This document shows, piece after piece, positions 36,003 through 46,453 of a stretch of 64,000 nt of DNA. Under the pieces are notes generated by a model. It had not been told where the DNA came from. It worked only from the letters and a program-made list of their open reading frames with translations, and ran no database searches. The position numbers and the translations under genes are program-made. Source of the stretch: Palaemon carinicauda (Eukaryota; Arthropoda; Malacostraca; Decapoda; Palaemonidae). The stretch covers positions 75,054,811 to 75,118,810 of the forward strand of contig NC_090757.1 in the NCBI RefSeq assembly GCF_036898095.1. The letters are read 5' to 3'. The stretch's first letter is position 1, and every line of letters begins with the position of its first letter.

Positions 36003-36894
36003 CATGTGCTTTAGTTTTGTTAGATCGCGCGTGCGCGAGAGAATGTGTGTATGTGCGTTTGTGTGTGCGTGTTTTGTGTGTCCGCGGTGCGCGCCGAAGA
36101 AAAAGGGTAATTAGCGAATGATTGTTTGAAGTTGGAAAGATTGTTGGTATATTTGAGTTTGTTTGTTTACATTTTTTTTAGCTATGATAGGGTGGTGATG
36201 AATGTCTTGGGCGAAAGCATTGGATCTCGGACTGTGGAAGGAGTCGGTTGTTATTTTTTTTGTTCTTCGAAAGCCGGCTGTTTAGTGTTTTTTTTATATT
36301 CTGAGTAAGTACTGTTTTTATTTATTTTTGTTAGGCGCGTTCATGAGTGATAGAAAGTTTATTATTTATCTTTGATTATAGTACGATAGTTTAGTTAGGA
36401 GTTTTCGTAAGCGTTTTTTTTTCTTTTTTATTGCAGGCCGTAATTCCTCCTTTAGGCTCCTTTAGACTCCTTGGAGGTTTAGTTTGGCCTGGAAGGTGGT
36501 GTTTGCCAGCCGTGTGCTTTGTATGAATAGCTTGATGATGACGACCTGGACCGTACAATGAACATAGTTAGACTGCGGATATTTATATAAATAGAGAATT
36601 TGAGCGTTGACAACCCGGCTGGAAAATAGATTTATTCCTTATGATGATGATGACATAATGATGATGAACACCGATAATGTGAATGGACAGTCGAATTGAC
36701 TCTAGCTATTGTTTGCCTGGAAGTTGTGGCAATTGGCTACAAGGATTGTTGCCAGTGTGTGGAGTCTGTGGACTACGGTTACCACACAACTTATATATTT
36801 AATATTTTGCCGTTCTCGCTTATGTTGGTGTTAGATGTGATTTATTTCTGGGTTGTGGTATACGATTGGGTTCAATATTAAGTTATTTATTTTA

Positions 36895-37010
36895 GTGTGT
36901 GGGTAAGTGTTTTTCGGTACTGTGTGTGGGTAAGTGTTTTTCGGTACTGTGTGTGGGTAAGTGTTTTTCGGTACTGTGTGTGGGTAAGTGTTTTTCGGTA
37001 CTGTATGTGG
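36895..37010. repeat. 27-bp minisatellite, four copies
   Basis: The unit is GGGTAAGTGTTTTTCGGTAC plus TGTGTGT, repeated head to tail at 36901, 36928, 36955 and 36982, essentially without variation. The lack of divergence suggests recent expansion. Each unit contains a donor-like GGGTAAGT. Confidence 0.95.
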
Positions 37011-37325
37011 ACTGACGGTGTTGGGTTTATGTAAAGGATACTATTTTTTTTCGATTATTGGTGAGTTCTGTGTACCCACACACAGCTATAATATATGAAT
37101 ATAAAAGTACTATTTCTGTCTGTTTTTGTGTTAAGTTTGTTTAATGATGTGTGATTTTTGTTTCTTTTTGTTGCAGTAAATATAGTTTTAAGGTTATGTT
37201 TTGTTTGTTTTTCCCTTCGAGCAACAGTCCAGTTTGAAGTAAAGTAAGGGGAAAGTTTGTATTGTGGGATATTTTGGAAGTAGAGTGATTAAGGGTGTGG
37301 GGGTTGTTTTTGTTGACATCCCGCC

Positions 37326-38433
37326 ACAACCCGATCTTCTCAGATAACCTCACTTGGCCCGAAATCATCAAAACCTCCGAGCTCTACGTCTGACTGCCTT
37401 CAGACTATCGAAAAACTCGCTAGAGCTAGAGGATTTTCGAAGAAGGCAGCCAAGGCAATTGTGAGGGTAAGGAGGTCTTCAACCATCAAGGTGTATCAGT
37501 CCAAGTGGGAGTTGTTCAGGGAGTGGTGTAGGACTAACGCGATTTCCTCTTCCAGTACCTCGCTTTCCCAAATAGCAGATTTTTTCTTGGACCTTAAAGT
37601 TAAGCATAACTTCTCGTCATCGACTATTAAAGGTTACAGGAGTATGTTGGCGACGGTTTTTCGACACAGGAACCTAGACCTTTCTAATAATAAAGATCTA
37701 CGAGATTTACTTAGGTCTTTTGATACGACCAAGAAGATTCAAACAGCTCCCCTCGCCTGGAATTTGGATGTTGTCCTTAAATTTCTCATGAGTGACAGAT
37801 TTGAGCCTTTACACTCGGCTTCTTTTAAGGACTTAACCTTGAAAACCCTTTTTCTGGTTACCCTCGCCACTGCGAAAAGAGTTAGTGAAGTACACGCTTT
37901 AAGCAGGAACATTGGTTTTCGGAATGGGAAAGCCATTTGTTCTTTGCAACTGGGGTTTCTGGCCAAGAATGAAAACCCTTCTCGGCCATGGCCCAAATCC
38001 TTCGAGATTTCTAACCTTTCTGATTTGGCGGGCGGTGAATTGGAAAGGGTTCTCTGTCCAGCTACGGCTTTATGTGGACAGGACTAAGAATCTGAGAGGT
38101 AACTCAGACGCTCTGTGGTGTGCAGTCCGGAAACCCTCAATGCCCATGTCTAAGAATGCCTTGTCTTTTTTCGTTAGATTGTTGATTCGAGAAGCTCATG
38201 CTCAGTGTGATGAGTCGGATCAGAGGCTCCTAAAAGTCAAGACACATGAAGTCAGAGCGGTAGCGACTTCAGTGGCCTTTAAACAGAACCGTTCTCTGCA
38301 AAGTCTGATGGATACAACATTTTGGAGAAGTAAGTCTGTTTTTGCATCCCATTATTTGAGAAATGTTCAGACTCGCTATGAGGACTTTTTTTACGTTGGG
38401 TCCTTTTATAGCGGCAAATGCGATAGTAGGTGA
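37326..38433 (+). pseudogene. Tyrosine recombinase of D2, one frameshift
   Basis: The core-binding part begins near CLQTIEKLARARGF (37388) and continues with STIKVYQSKWELFREWC and STIKGYRSMLATVF. The catalytic part has the first arginine in ATAKRVSEVHAL (near 37870) and VLCPATAL. A shift near 38065 follows, then the H-x-x-R box in THEVRAVATSVAF (near 38245) and the nucleophile in FASHYLRN (near 38343). All catalytic residues are present. The C-terminal few residues differ from D3 because of a late shift (YSGKCDSR). Its start is not certain since the insert at 35509-37325 lies just upstream. Confidence 0.87.
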
Positions 38434-38820
38434 ATGATCTACCACTACATTCCCTTTTTCCTAATACCCCTTTTCTATCTCTTGGAACTCGTTTGTTATG
38501 GTTGTTTGTGGAGATTGGTCGTCAGTCTTCCGCAATCTTTGATTTGGTTAGGTGGTCAATTTGTTCCTTGAGTGCACCCGGAACAAGGGTATTGGTTGAA
38601 GTTCTGTCATGTTATAGGTGGTTGTACCGTTTGACAGCTCCTAGAGATTTTCAGCCCGAGTGGATTACTGGATCTCTTAAGGATAGCGGACGAAATGAGG
38701 CAGAGTATCATTGCTGTCAGCTTCCTTATCAGGTGAGAACCGCTTAAGTTTATTGTATGTAACCCTTAAGTGAATTTTCTATATGTAGCTGTCTCTGACC
38801 CGCCACCAATGGGTGTCAAT
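38434..38820 (+). other. 3' untranslated region of D2
   Basis: Non-coding; aligns loosely with 45736-46123 (D3) and 48319-48697 (D1). It contains CTTCCTTATCAGGTGAGA at 38719-38736, a combined acceptor/donor-like site also present in D1 and D3. Confidence 0.75.
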
Positions 38821-38918
38821 CAGCTCTTTTACATAACCAGCGGTTAAGTTTTATATATAAAAATGATATTTTCATAATAAAATAAATTTTTGAATATACT
38901 TACCCGCTGGTTATATAA
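38821..38918 (+). repeat. Internal complementary region of D2
   Basis: 38821-38862 is the reverse complement of the left terminus at 20463. 38862-38918 is the reverse complement of the right terminus at 39100-39160. A short T/A run marks the joint. Confidence 0.9.
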
Positions 38919-38977
38919 ATTTAACACCCACCCTCCTCCCCTCTAGAGACTACCTATGGTATGGCTATGAGGCATGG

Positions 38978-39160
38978 AAGAACTGGAGATGGTGTGTGGT
39001 TCCACCTGTTTTACCGCTAGGGTGCGGTTGGTACACCTGGCGTATCTTCGATAGCGCGAGATTTGAATTTTCTGCCCTGGCGTCAGGGGACTTCAGCTCT
39101 TTTATATAACCAGCGGGTAAGTATATTCAAAATTTTATTTTATTATGAAAATATCATTTT
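38978..39160 (+). repeat. Right inverted terminal repeat of D2
   Basis: It starts GAAGAACTGGAGATGGTGTG and ends with TATTATGAAAATATCATTTT. It is inverted relative to 20463-20622. The outermost 50 bases differ from the left end, as in D1 and D3, and are the part mirrored in the ICR. Confidence 0.9.
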
Positions 39161-39475
39161 TTAGAAAATATTTTAAGAAATTTATTCTTTGAATAGTGTC
39201 TGTGTTGTTTTCAAAGATGAACTAACGTTTAGTTTATTCATGCTACGCAGTTTGCACTCTATCGTTACGATAGAGAAAGAGAGAATCACGGTTTCACTTT
39301 GCAGAAAGAGTTAATCGATTTTGACGTTTTGTTCATTCTTCTTACAAACTGAAGTTTTTTAAATACTAATTTAAAGGAACATGTTAATTTCCAATTTCTT
39401 AGTCCTTTTAGTATTTTCCTTTAGTCAAATAACCTTTTATTGACGAAGAGTGAGTGACCCATTCTCTTGTGAGTG

Positions 39476-39563
<88 letters not shown>

Positions 39564-39788
39564 TCCAGATCTTTATTCTCGTCCCAAGTCTCTGTACAGG
39601 GAGTTTGGGAGTGAGTAACGTTGTTCTTCTCGATTCAGATATTTACTCTCGTCCCAAGTCTCTGTACAGGGAGAGAGAGAGAGAGAGAGAGAGAGGATAA
39701 AACGTAGTCCTTCACGTTCTTGTTTTTGTTCTCATCCCAAGGCACTGTACAAGTGAGAGATTGAAAATGTAGTCCTTAGCGATCTAGT
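39161..39788 (+). other. Middle non-coding part of D1, with tandem repeats
   Basis: AT-rich sequence, a (GA)n tract at 39479-39559, a smaller one at 39669-39694, and repeats of a unit containing TCCCAAGTCTCTGTACAGGG (39583-39602, 39654-39673) and a diverged third near 39736. D3 is inserted in a further unit: sequence before 39789 and after 46454 together restore GATCTAG(T)n and TCTCCTCCCAAGTCACTG. Confidence 0.7.
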
Positions 39789-39956
39789 TTTAAATATTAA
39801 ACTTAGCCGGTGAATATATAAATAGCTGACGTCTCCGACGGCCCGATAGATTCCAAAAACTCGCGAACCATCGCCATGAAGGTTGCGGGTGTGCCCACCA
39901 GCGCCGACTATCGACCAGATACCGCATATACGTCTCAACCAAACCAGTTCTTCTCT
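39789..39956 (+). repeat. Left inverted terminal repeat of D3
   Basis: It starts TTTAAATATTAAACTTAGCC and runs through GGTGTGCCCACCAGCGCCGA to CCAGTTCTTCTC. It is inverted at 46265-46425 with about a dozen differences by eye. Confidence 0.92.
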
Positions 39957-40148
39957 GTCGGTGTCACCGACAACATTGGTTCCGCTCGCTCTAGACCTCG
40001 AGTTTTCTACCGAATTGATGAAGTACTTGGTTTTGGTTTTATTGGCTTTCGCTGTGTTGGTTTTTTGCTTCAATAAAACTCTTGAAACCCTTTTTTGTTT
40101 TTTGTTGATGAACTTGGCTTCCCTTTGGATTTTCTCTGGATTTTCATA

Positions 40149-42778
40149 ATGGCTGACCCTTCTCCTGTATATCGCAAATGTGCGAAAGATTGTAACAAAC
40201 GTCTTCCGAAAGCTTCTGTCGACCCTCATACTGTTTGTGCTAATTGCCTGGGTAAATCCTGCCAATTAGGAGATCGGTGTGAGGAGTGTGTGGTTTTATC
40301 GGAGTTCGAGTGGTTGGAGTATGAAAAATATACTCGGAAACTCGAAAGAGATAGGGTGAGGAGAAGCTCTTCTAGATCTTTAGATTTTTCCTCTTCTTGA
40401 CCCGCCCGAGAAGTAGTTCACTCGACTTCAGTGGAGGGTTGGATTTAAACCCAAAACAAGTAAAACAAAACAAGTAAACATGCCCCTGAACGTAATCCTT
40501 CCCCTGTAGTGGTAGTTTCTGAACCCCCTATTGGCACTCATGAACCTTCAATGCGTGATATGTTTTTGGCTATTCAAGCGTTGGGTGAGAAGGTCAAAAC
40601 CTTAGCATCGGACAGGAACCAGCTTATGTCCAACGTTAAGCTTTTAAAGAGTCAAAGTGGTAGAGTGAAAAGTCAAAGTGGTAAAGTGGAAAGTGCGCCT
40701 AATGTGTTTAGTGTTGCGACCGAGGGTTCGTCTGTTCGTGCTTGTCGCTTACCTAGTCTGAGACCTCTTTCAGGCTCCCCTGCACGAGGGAGAAGGAATG
40801 TCGTAGGACTTAAGGGAGCGAGAGGTGTAAACCAACGTACAGACGTTCCCTCAAAGGTATCAGACGTTGCTCATCAAGAACGTCCTTACTATAAGACGGG
40901 AGAAACTAAGTTCTCCTCGTCTTCCGATGATTTGCCGCATAAGAAACCTTGGCGTAAGGTTTCAAGACCCTTAAAGCGCAAGTCAGTCCCTTCAGGACAG
41001 GTCCAGCGTCCTGGCTGTAGCCATTGGGGCAGCTCTGCCGTATTCAGTCATCGGATGGCTGTTCGCCTGTTAAGCGTAAACGTGACACTGAGTCCGAGGG
41101 TCTCGTTCGGTGCAATGATTTGCATGCACAGACGTTACCGACGTCACGGCCCGTTTCAACTCCCGTTGACCCGAAGTGGAGTGTCTTACAAGACATGCAG
41201 TTGAAACTTTCATCTTAAATGGAGGTTTATGAGCATGAACAGGTTCGTAAAGATCCTTTGCTTGCGGTTCGCCAGTCCGACAAGCGTGACTCTGGTCTTC
41301 AACCGCCTAAGCGAGATTTGTCTCGTCATTATGACGTTAGCGCTAATGTTATCGGTGCTGTTAAACGTGACCCTGATCGTGTTCCTCGTCAGTCACGTCG
41401 GTTACGTGACGTGGAACCTCTTTTTCCGCAGACTCAAGGTGACGTTCAACAACTATCACCACAGTCTCAACGTGATGTTCGTCGGCCGACTCCGTTGTCC
41501 CGACGTGACGTTGAACGTCAGTCGCCACGGTCGGGTGTTGTTTTTCAACCTCAAGTCCTGCAGTCAGTGCAGTCCCGACGTGATGTCGAACGTCAGTCGA
41601 CACAGTCTGTTGTTGTTTGTCAGCCTCAAGACTTTCAGTCTTTGCAGTCTCGACGTGACGTCGTTACCTCAGCTTTTGCTGCGGCCCCGTCGCATATTGA
41701 TATAGCCTGTCAATCGTTGCCTCCTCGGCATGCCTCTCCGTGTCGCGAGACTTTGCCGTTGTCGGATGAAGTTCCTTCGGATGAGGAAGTTGTTGATCCC
41801 CTTCCTGCTGATGTTCCTTTGGGGAGACTTTCGGATGGAGAGGAGCCTAGGGTTGCTCAGCCCTCCCTTGACTTTAAGAAGATAATGCTTATCTTTAAGG
41901 ATCTGTTTCCCGATCATTTTGTTTCTGCTGCTCCTCGTTCGCCTCCATCTGAGTTCACGCTGGGCCTAGCTTCTTGGACTCTGTCGTTCACGAAGTTAGT
42001 GCTCTCTCGCTCTTCTAAGAGAGCTTTGCGTTTGTTGGGAGACTGGTTAATGTCCAGGAGGAATTTGGGGAAGTCCACTTTTGCTTTTCCCCCTTTCAAA
42101 TTGGCTTCTCGTGCGAGCGTCTGGTATGACACGGGAGAAGTTCTCGGCTTGGGGGTGTCTGCCTCTGACCAGGGAGGCTTCTCAAGCCTTGTAGACTCTC
42201 CTCGTTGTCTGGCCATGAGATGCTCGAAAGTTTGCTGGTCCTCTACGGATCTAGATCATCTCCTCAAAGGAATTTTCCGTGCCTTTGAGGTTTTCAGTTT
42301 TTTGGATTGGTCTCTGGGAGCCTTGAGTAGGAAGGTCTCGTCAGCAGACCGAGATGTCTCTGTTCAGATTATGTCGTGCATGGACAAGGCAATAAGGGAT
42401 GGCTCTAATGAACTTGCTGCTACTTTCACAGCAGGGGTTCTTAAGAAGAGAGAGACTCTGTGTTCTTTTCTATCTGCAGGTGTCACTCCTTGTCAAAGGT
42501 CAGAACTTCTCTTTGCGCCATTGTCTTCTGCCTTGTTCCCGCAACAGCTTATTAGAGATATTGCAGCGTCTCTTGTACAGGACACTCATGATTTAATGGC
42601 CACGTCTGCTCGTAAGGCTGTACCTTGGTCTTCTCATGTTAACAGACCTAAATTTGACACACCAGCGACAAGGTTTATCCCGCCTTTTCGTGGCAGAGCT
42701 CCCAGTAGGGGAGGCTCTCGTGTCGATAGTAAGCGAGGCAAGAAGAGAGGATCTAAATCCTCCCGTGGCAGAGTCTGA
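40149..42778 (+). pseudogene. gag-like ORF1 of D3, a few lesions
   Basis: The ATG at 40149 starts MADPSPVYRKCAKDCNKRLP, then DPHTVCANC, GKSCQLGDRCEEC, and RKLERDRVRRSSSRS. A stop at 40398 and an insert of about 100 bp with two AACAAGTAAA-type repeats follow. The frame resumes near 40500 (MRDMFLAIQALGEKV), shifts near 41030, and meets one TAA at 41216-41218 where D1 has leucine. From 41219 to 42778 it is unbroken. That part has SRRDVERQSP-type repeats (41390-41680), an acidic segment, the domain VLSRSSKRALRLLGDWL (near 42000), FLDWSLGALSRKV, and the basic tail GSKSSRGRV. Confidence 0.85.
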
Positions 42779-42784
42779 CTGCCC

Positions 42785-44710
42785 ATGTCCTCAGACAGCA
42801 GTAGGTGCCAGATTGACCAACTTCTGGCAGGCCTGGGAGAAGAGGGGTGCAGACCGGGAGTCTGTTTTGTTGCTGAAGGAGGGTTACAAAATCCCTTTTG
42901 TACGGAGACCTCCTCTAGTAAAAGATCCAATAGACCTCTCTCCCAGGTATCGAGAGGAGACAAAGAGACAGGCGTTACATCTTCAGGTGTCTCTGTTGTT
43001 AGAAAAGGGGGCGGTGGTGAAAGTCTCGGACCTTCAATCCCCAGGTTTTTACAACCGTTTCTTCCTGGTTCCGAAGAACACAGGAGGTTGGAGGCCAGTG
43101 CTGGATGTCAGTGCTCTCAACGTGTTTGTTGTAAAAACAAAGTTCACGATGGAGACCACCAAATCCGTTTTGGCAGCAGTCAGAGAGGGCAACTGGATGG
43201 TCTCTCTCGACTTGCAGGATGCGTACTACCACATTCCGATACATCCAGACTCTCAACATTATCTGAGGTTTGTGTACAGGAATGTGGTGTATCAATTCCG
43301 AGCACTGTGCTTCGGCCTCAGCCCTGCTCCTCTTGTTTTTACGAGGCTCATGAGAAATGTAGCGAAGTTCCTACATTTATCGGGGATCAGAGCCTCCTGT
43401 ATTTGGACGACTGGTTACTCAGAGCGTCGTCCCGTCATCGCTGTCTGCAGGACCTACAGTGGACTTTGGATCTTGCGAAAGAGTTGGGCCTCTTGGTGAA
43501 TATGGAGAAGTCACAGCTGACTCCCTCCCAAACGATTCTCTATTTGGGGATGGAGATACAGAGTCGAGTTTTTCGGGCTTTTCCGTCTGCCAACAGGATC
43601 GAGCAGGCTTTGCTCAAAGTCCGTCTCGTGCAAGAGAAAAACCGTTGCTCTGTGAGAGACTGGATGAGCCTCCTGGGGATGCTTTCGTCTCTGGAACAGT
43701 TTATCTCTCTAGGGAGACTCAACCTGCGCCCTCTCCAGTTCCACCCAGACTCCTATTGGAACAAGGAGAAAACTTTAGAGACGGTCTCGATTCCAATCTC
43801 CGATCCAGTCAAGACTTGCCTAGCTTGGTGGGACAGCAATATAAGACTTCGGGAATGTCTTTCTCTGGCAGTCAAGAACCCAAACCATGTGTTGTTTTCA
43901 GACGCATCGGATTTGGGTTGGGGGGCGACTCTGGACAGTCTGGAATGCTCGGGTCTTTGGGCCGCAGACCAGAGGAGCCTTCACATAAACTGCAAGGAGC
44001 TGTTAGCAGTCCAATTGGCACTAAGGAGTTTCGAGGGTCTGATTCGAAACAAGGTGGTGGAAGTGAATGCAGACAATACCACGGCCTTGGCTTACATCTC
44101 GGAGCAAGGAGGCACTCACTCCCACGCTCTTTTCGTCATCGCAAGGGACCTCCTCATTTGGTCAAAAGATCGAAACATCTCGCTTTTGACGAGGTTCGTC
44201 CAAGGGAAGTTGAATGTCTTGGCGGACTGTCTCAGTCGAAGAGGTCAGGTGATTCCTACGGAGTGGACGCTCCACAAAGATGTGTGCAAGAGACTTTGGA
44301 TGACTTGGGGTCAACCCACCATCGATCTCTTTGCGACCTCGCTGACAAAAAGGCTCCCGGCTTATTGCTCTCCGGTCCCAGATCCAGAGGCGGCCCACAT
44401 ATATGCCTTTCTTCTGGACTGGTCTCACCTGGACGTTTATGCCTTTCCACCTTTCAAGATCCTCAACAAGGTGTTGCAGAAGTTCGCCTCTCACGAAGGG
44501 ACCAGGTTGACGTTGGTTGCTCCCCTCTGGCCCGCGAGAGAGTGGTTCACAGAGGTACTTCTATGGCTGGTAGACGTTCCAAGGAGTCTGCCTTTGCGTA
44601 TGGATCTCTTACGGCAGCCTCACGTAAGGAGACTTCATCAAAGCCTCCCCGCGCTTCGCCTAACTGCCTTCAGACTATCGAAAGACTCTCTAGAGCTCGA
44701 GGATTTTTGA
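42785..44710 (+). pseudogene. RT-RNase H-methyltransferase-like polyprotein of D3, one frameshift
   Basis: The first part of RT is read in a frame that is open from 42636 (overlapping gag in the +1 frame) to 43499: GWRPVLDVS, VSLDLQDAYYHIPI, QFRALCFGLSPAPL. A single base is missing near 43395 compared with D2, just before the active-site box LYLDDWLLRAS. From there the frame is open to 44710. RNase H has VLFSDASDLGWGATL (near 43891), VEVNADNTTALAYISEQGG (near 44060) and NVLADCLSRRG. The methyltransferase-like end has TIDLFATSLTKRLPAYCSPV and VYAFPPFKIL, then LVAPLWPAREWFTEVL. All catalytic residues that can be checked are conserved. Confidence 0.9.
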
Positions 44711-45735
44711 AGGAGGCAGCTAGAGCGATCGCGAGGACTAGAAGATCCTCTACCATCAAGATCTACCAGTCGAAGTGGGAGGTATTTAGAGATTGGTGCA
44801 AGTCCTCCTCTATTTCCTCTTCCAGTACCTCTGTAGCGCAGATTGTGGATTTTCTGCTTAATCTGAGAAACGGTTGCTCCCTCTCTGCATCCACCATTAA
44901 AGGCTACAGAAGCATGTTAGCTTCTGTTTTCAGGCATAGAGGTTTGGATCTTTCAAATAACAAAGATCTCCAAGACCTCCTTAAGTCTTTCGAGACTTCT
45001 AAGGAGCGTCATATTTCAACTCCTGCTTGGAACTTGGACGTGGTCCTACAGTTCCTTATGTCAGACAGGTTTGAACCGTTAAATTCAGCCTCCCTGAAGG
45101 ATCTTATCCTCAAGACACTTTTTTTGGTGAGCTTCTCTTCGGCTAAAAGGGTCAGTGAGATCCATGCTTTTAGCAAGAACATCGGCTTCTCAACAAATAA
45201 AGCAGTATGTTCTCTTCAACTTGGTTTTTTGGCCAAGAATGAACTTCCGTCTCGTCCTTGGCCTAAATCTTTTGAAATACCTAGTCTTTCTGAGATCGTA
45301 GGTAATGAAGTTGAAAGAGTGCTGTGCCCCGTTAGAGCTCTTAAATTTTACTTATCTAGAACTAAACCGCTACGAGGTTGTTCAGAGGCTTTATGGTGCT
45401 CCGTTAAAAAGCCCTCTTTGCCCATGTCTAAGAATGCGTTATCTTACTTTATTAGACTTTTAATTCGGGAGGCACATTCTCATTTAAGTGAGAAGGATCG
45501 TAATTTGCTTAAGGTCAAGGCTCACGAAGTTAGAGCGATAGCGATTTCGGTGGCATTTAAGCAAAATAGATCCCTTAAAAGTATTATGGACGCGACCTTT
45601 TGGAGGAGCAAGTCGGTATTCGCTTCTTATTACTTGAAAGACGTCCAGACTCTTTATGAGGACTGCTACACACTGGGTCCATTCGTAGCAGCGAGTGCAG
45701 TAGTGGATGAGGGTTCTACCACTACATTCCCTTAA
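44563..45735 (+). CDS. Tyrosine recombinase of DIRS D3, intact frame
   Basis: An uninterrupted 390-residue frame from an ATG at 44563, overlapping the polyprotein by 148 bases in another frame. The start is inferred; the frame is open much further upstream. Residues about 55-150 form the core-binding part (STIKIYQSKWEVFRDWC, STIKGYRSMLASVF). The catalytic part has the first arginine in SAKRVSEIHAF (near 45140), LCPVRALKFYLSRT, the H-x-x-R box in AHEVRAIAISVAF (near 45523) and the tyrosine in FASYYLKD (near 45625). It integrates the circular double-stranded DNA of the element. It is the only unbroken full-length enzyme in the window. Whether it is expressed is unknown. Confidence 0.88.
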   Translation: MAGRRSKESAFAYGSLTAASRKETSSKPPRASPNCLQTIERLSRARGFLKEAARAIARTRRSSTIKIYQSKWEVFRDWCKSSSISSSSTSVAQIVDFLLNLRNGCSLSASTIKGYRSMLASVFRHRGLDLSNNKDLQDLLKSFETSKERHISTPAWNLDVVLQFLMSDRFEPLNSASLKDLILKTLFLVSFSSAKRVSEIHAFSKNIGFSTNKAVCSLQLGFLAKNELPSRPWPKSFEIPSLSEIVGNEVERVLCPVRALKFYLSRTKPLRGCSEALWCSVKKPSLPMSKNALSYFIRLLIREAHSHLSEKDRNLLKVKAHEVRAIAISVAFKQNRSLKSIMDATFWRSKSVFASYYLKDVQTLYEDCYTLGPFVAASAVVDEGSTTTFP

Positions 45736-46123
45736 TCCCAATATCCTTTTAATCTACTCTTGAAATTTTTAATCTTGTTTTGGGTTGTACGGAAGACTAA
45801 GAAGTCTTTCGCAATCTTTTTGATTTGGTGGGTGGTCAAAATATTGTTTCTTGAGAGCGCCCAGATTAAGGGTATTGATGAGGTCCTGTTATAGGGGTGT
45901 TCACCCTGGATATAGCAGCTCCTGGGAGTCTTTCAGCATCCTAAGAGGATGTCTGGGCTTCGTGAGGATAGCGGACTAATGAGGCAGAGTAATCATCAGA
46001 GTCAGCTTCCTTACCAGGTACCTATACTTAAGTTTGTTTTTTTGAATATTTGTCAAAAACTCTTAAGCATATACGCCTTTATTGTTTTAATACTGGTCTC
46101 TACCCACCACCATGGGTGTGAAT
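45736..46123 (+). other. 3' untranslated region of D3
   Basis: Non-coding and nearly identical in parts to D1 48319-48697. It contains CTTCCTTACCAGGTACCT at 46008-46025. No gene is seen. Confidence 0.75.
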
Positions 46124-46219
46124 CAGCTATTTATATATTCACCGGCTAAGTTTAATATTTAAAAATGATATTTTCAATTTAAAATAAATTTTTGAATATA
46201 CTTACACGGTGAATATATA
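46124..46219 (+). repeat. Internal complementary region of D3
   Basis: 46124-46160 (CAGCTATTTATATATTCACC and on to TAATATTT) is an exact reverse complement of the left terminus at 39789-39826. 46161-46219 is the reverse complement of the right terminus 46395-46453 with a few differences. It shows the DIRS head-to-head junction most clearly. Confidence 0.95.
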
Positions 46220-46264
46220 ATATTAAAGGCCCTCCCTTCCTCCCCGATAGAGACCCTACGGACT

Positions 46265-46453
46265 GAGAAGAACTGGTTTGGTTGAGAAGTATATGCGGTA
46301 TCTGGCCGATAGTCGGCGCTGGTGGGCACACCCGCAACCTTCATGGCCATCGCTCGCGAGTTTTTGGAATCTGTCGGGCCGTCGGAGACGTCAGCTATTT
46401 ATATATTCACCGGGTAAGTATATTCAAAAATTTATTTTATAATGAAAATATCA
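46265..46453 (+). repeat. Right inverted terminal repeat of D3
   Basis: It runs from GAGAAGAACTGGTTTGGTTG to ATAATGAAAATATCA. It is the inverted partner of 39789-39956 except for the outermost part, which is specific to the right end. Confidence 0.92.

Larger units (their letters stand above)
35509..37325 (+). other. Insert of about 1.8 kb in D2 with GA arrays, no gene recognised
   Basis: In D3 the recombinase overlaps the end of the polyprotein. In D2 this sequence separates them, so it is an insertion. It holds five (GA)n arrays between 35562 and 35999, alternating with copies of a TTTAGTTTTGTCA-like spacer, then T-rich sequence with no recognised coding region, and a 27-bp tandem repeat at 36895-37010. 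Candidate acceptor-like TTGCAG sites occur at 36431-36437 and 37172-37177. Clear terminal repeats or target duplications were not found. Confidence 0.6.
20463..39160 (+). mobile_element. DIRS family II copy D2 (18.7 kb including a Tigger nest)
   Basis: The left repeat (20463-20622) and right repeat (38978-39160) are inverted copies, with an ICR at 38821-38918. The order is gag, RT-RNase H-methyltransferase-like, tyrosine recombinase. Gag is split by a 10.2 kb block of Tigger transposons (21162-31327), and about 1.8 kb of unrelated sequence (35515-37325) lies between the polyprotein and the recombinase. Without these D2 would be close to 6.7 kb, like D3. Confidence 0.88.
39789..46453 (+). mobile_element. 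DIRS family II copy D3, nearly complete (6.67 kb)
   Basis: All parts are in order: left repeat 39789-39956, gag 40149-42778, RT-RNase H-methyltransferase-like 42785-44710, tyrosine recombinase 44563-45735, ICR 46124-46219, right repeat 46265-46453. It has the fewest lesions of all DIRS copies here and serves as the reference for family II. It lies inside D1, and a GTTTT run is found at both junctions. Confidence 0.92.

Noticed and set aside
35603..36121. RERERE-type open frames
   Set aside because: Translation of (GA)n microsatellites; the frames change with repeat length.
36895..37010. Considered as an array of binding sites or telomere-like repeat
   Set aside because: Only four identical 27-bp units inside an insertion; no evidence beyond a minisatellite.
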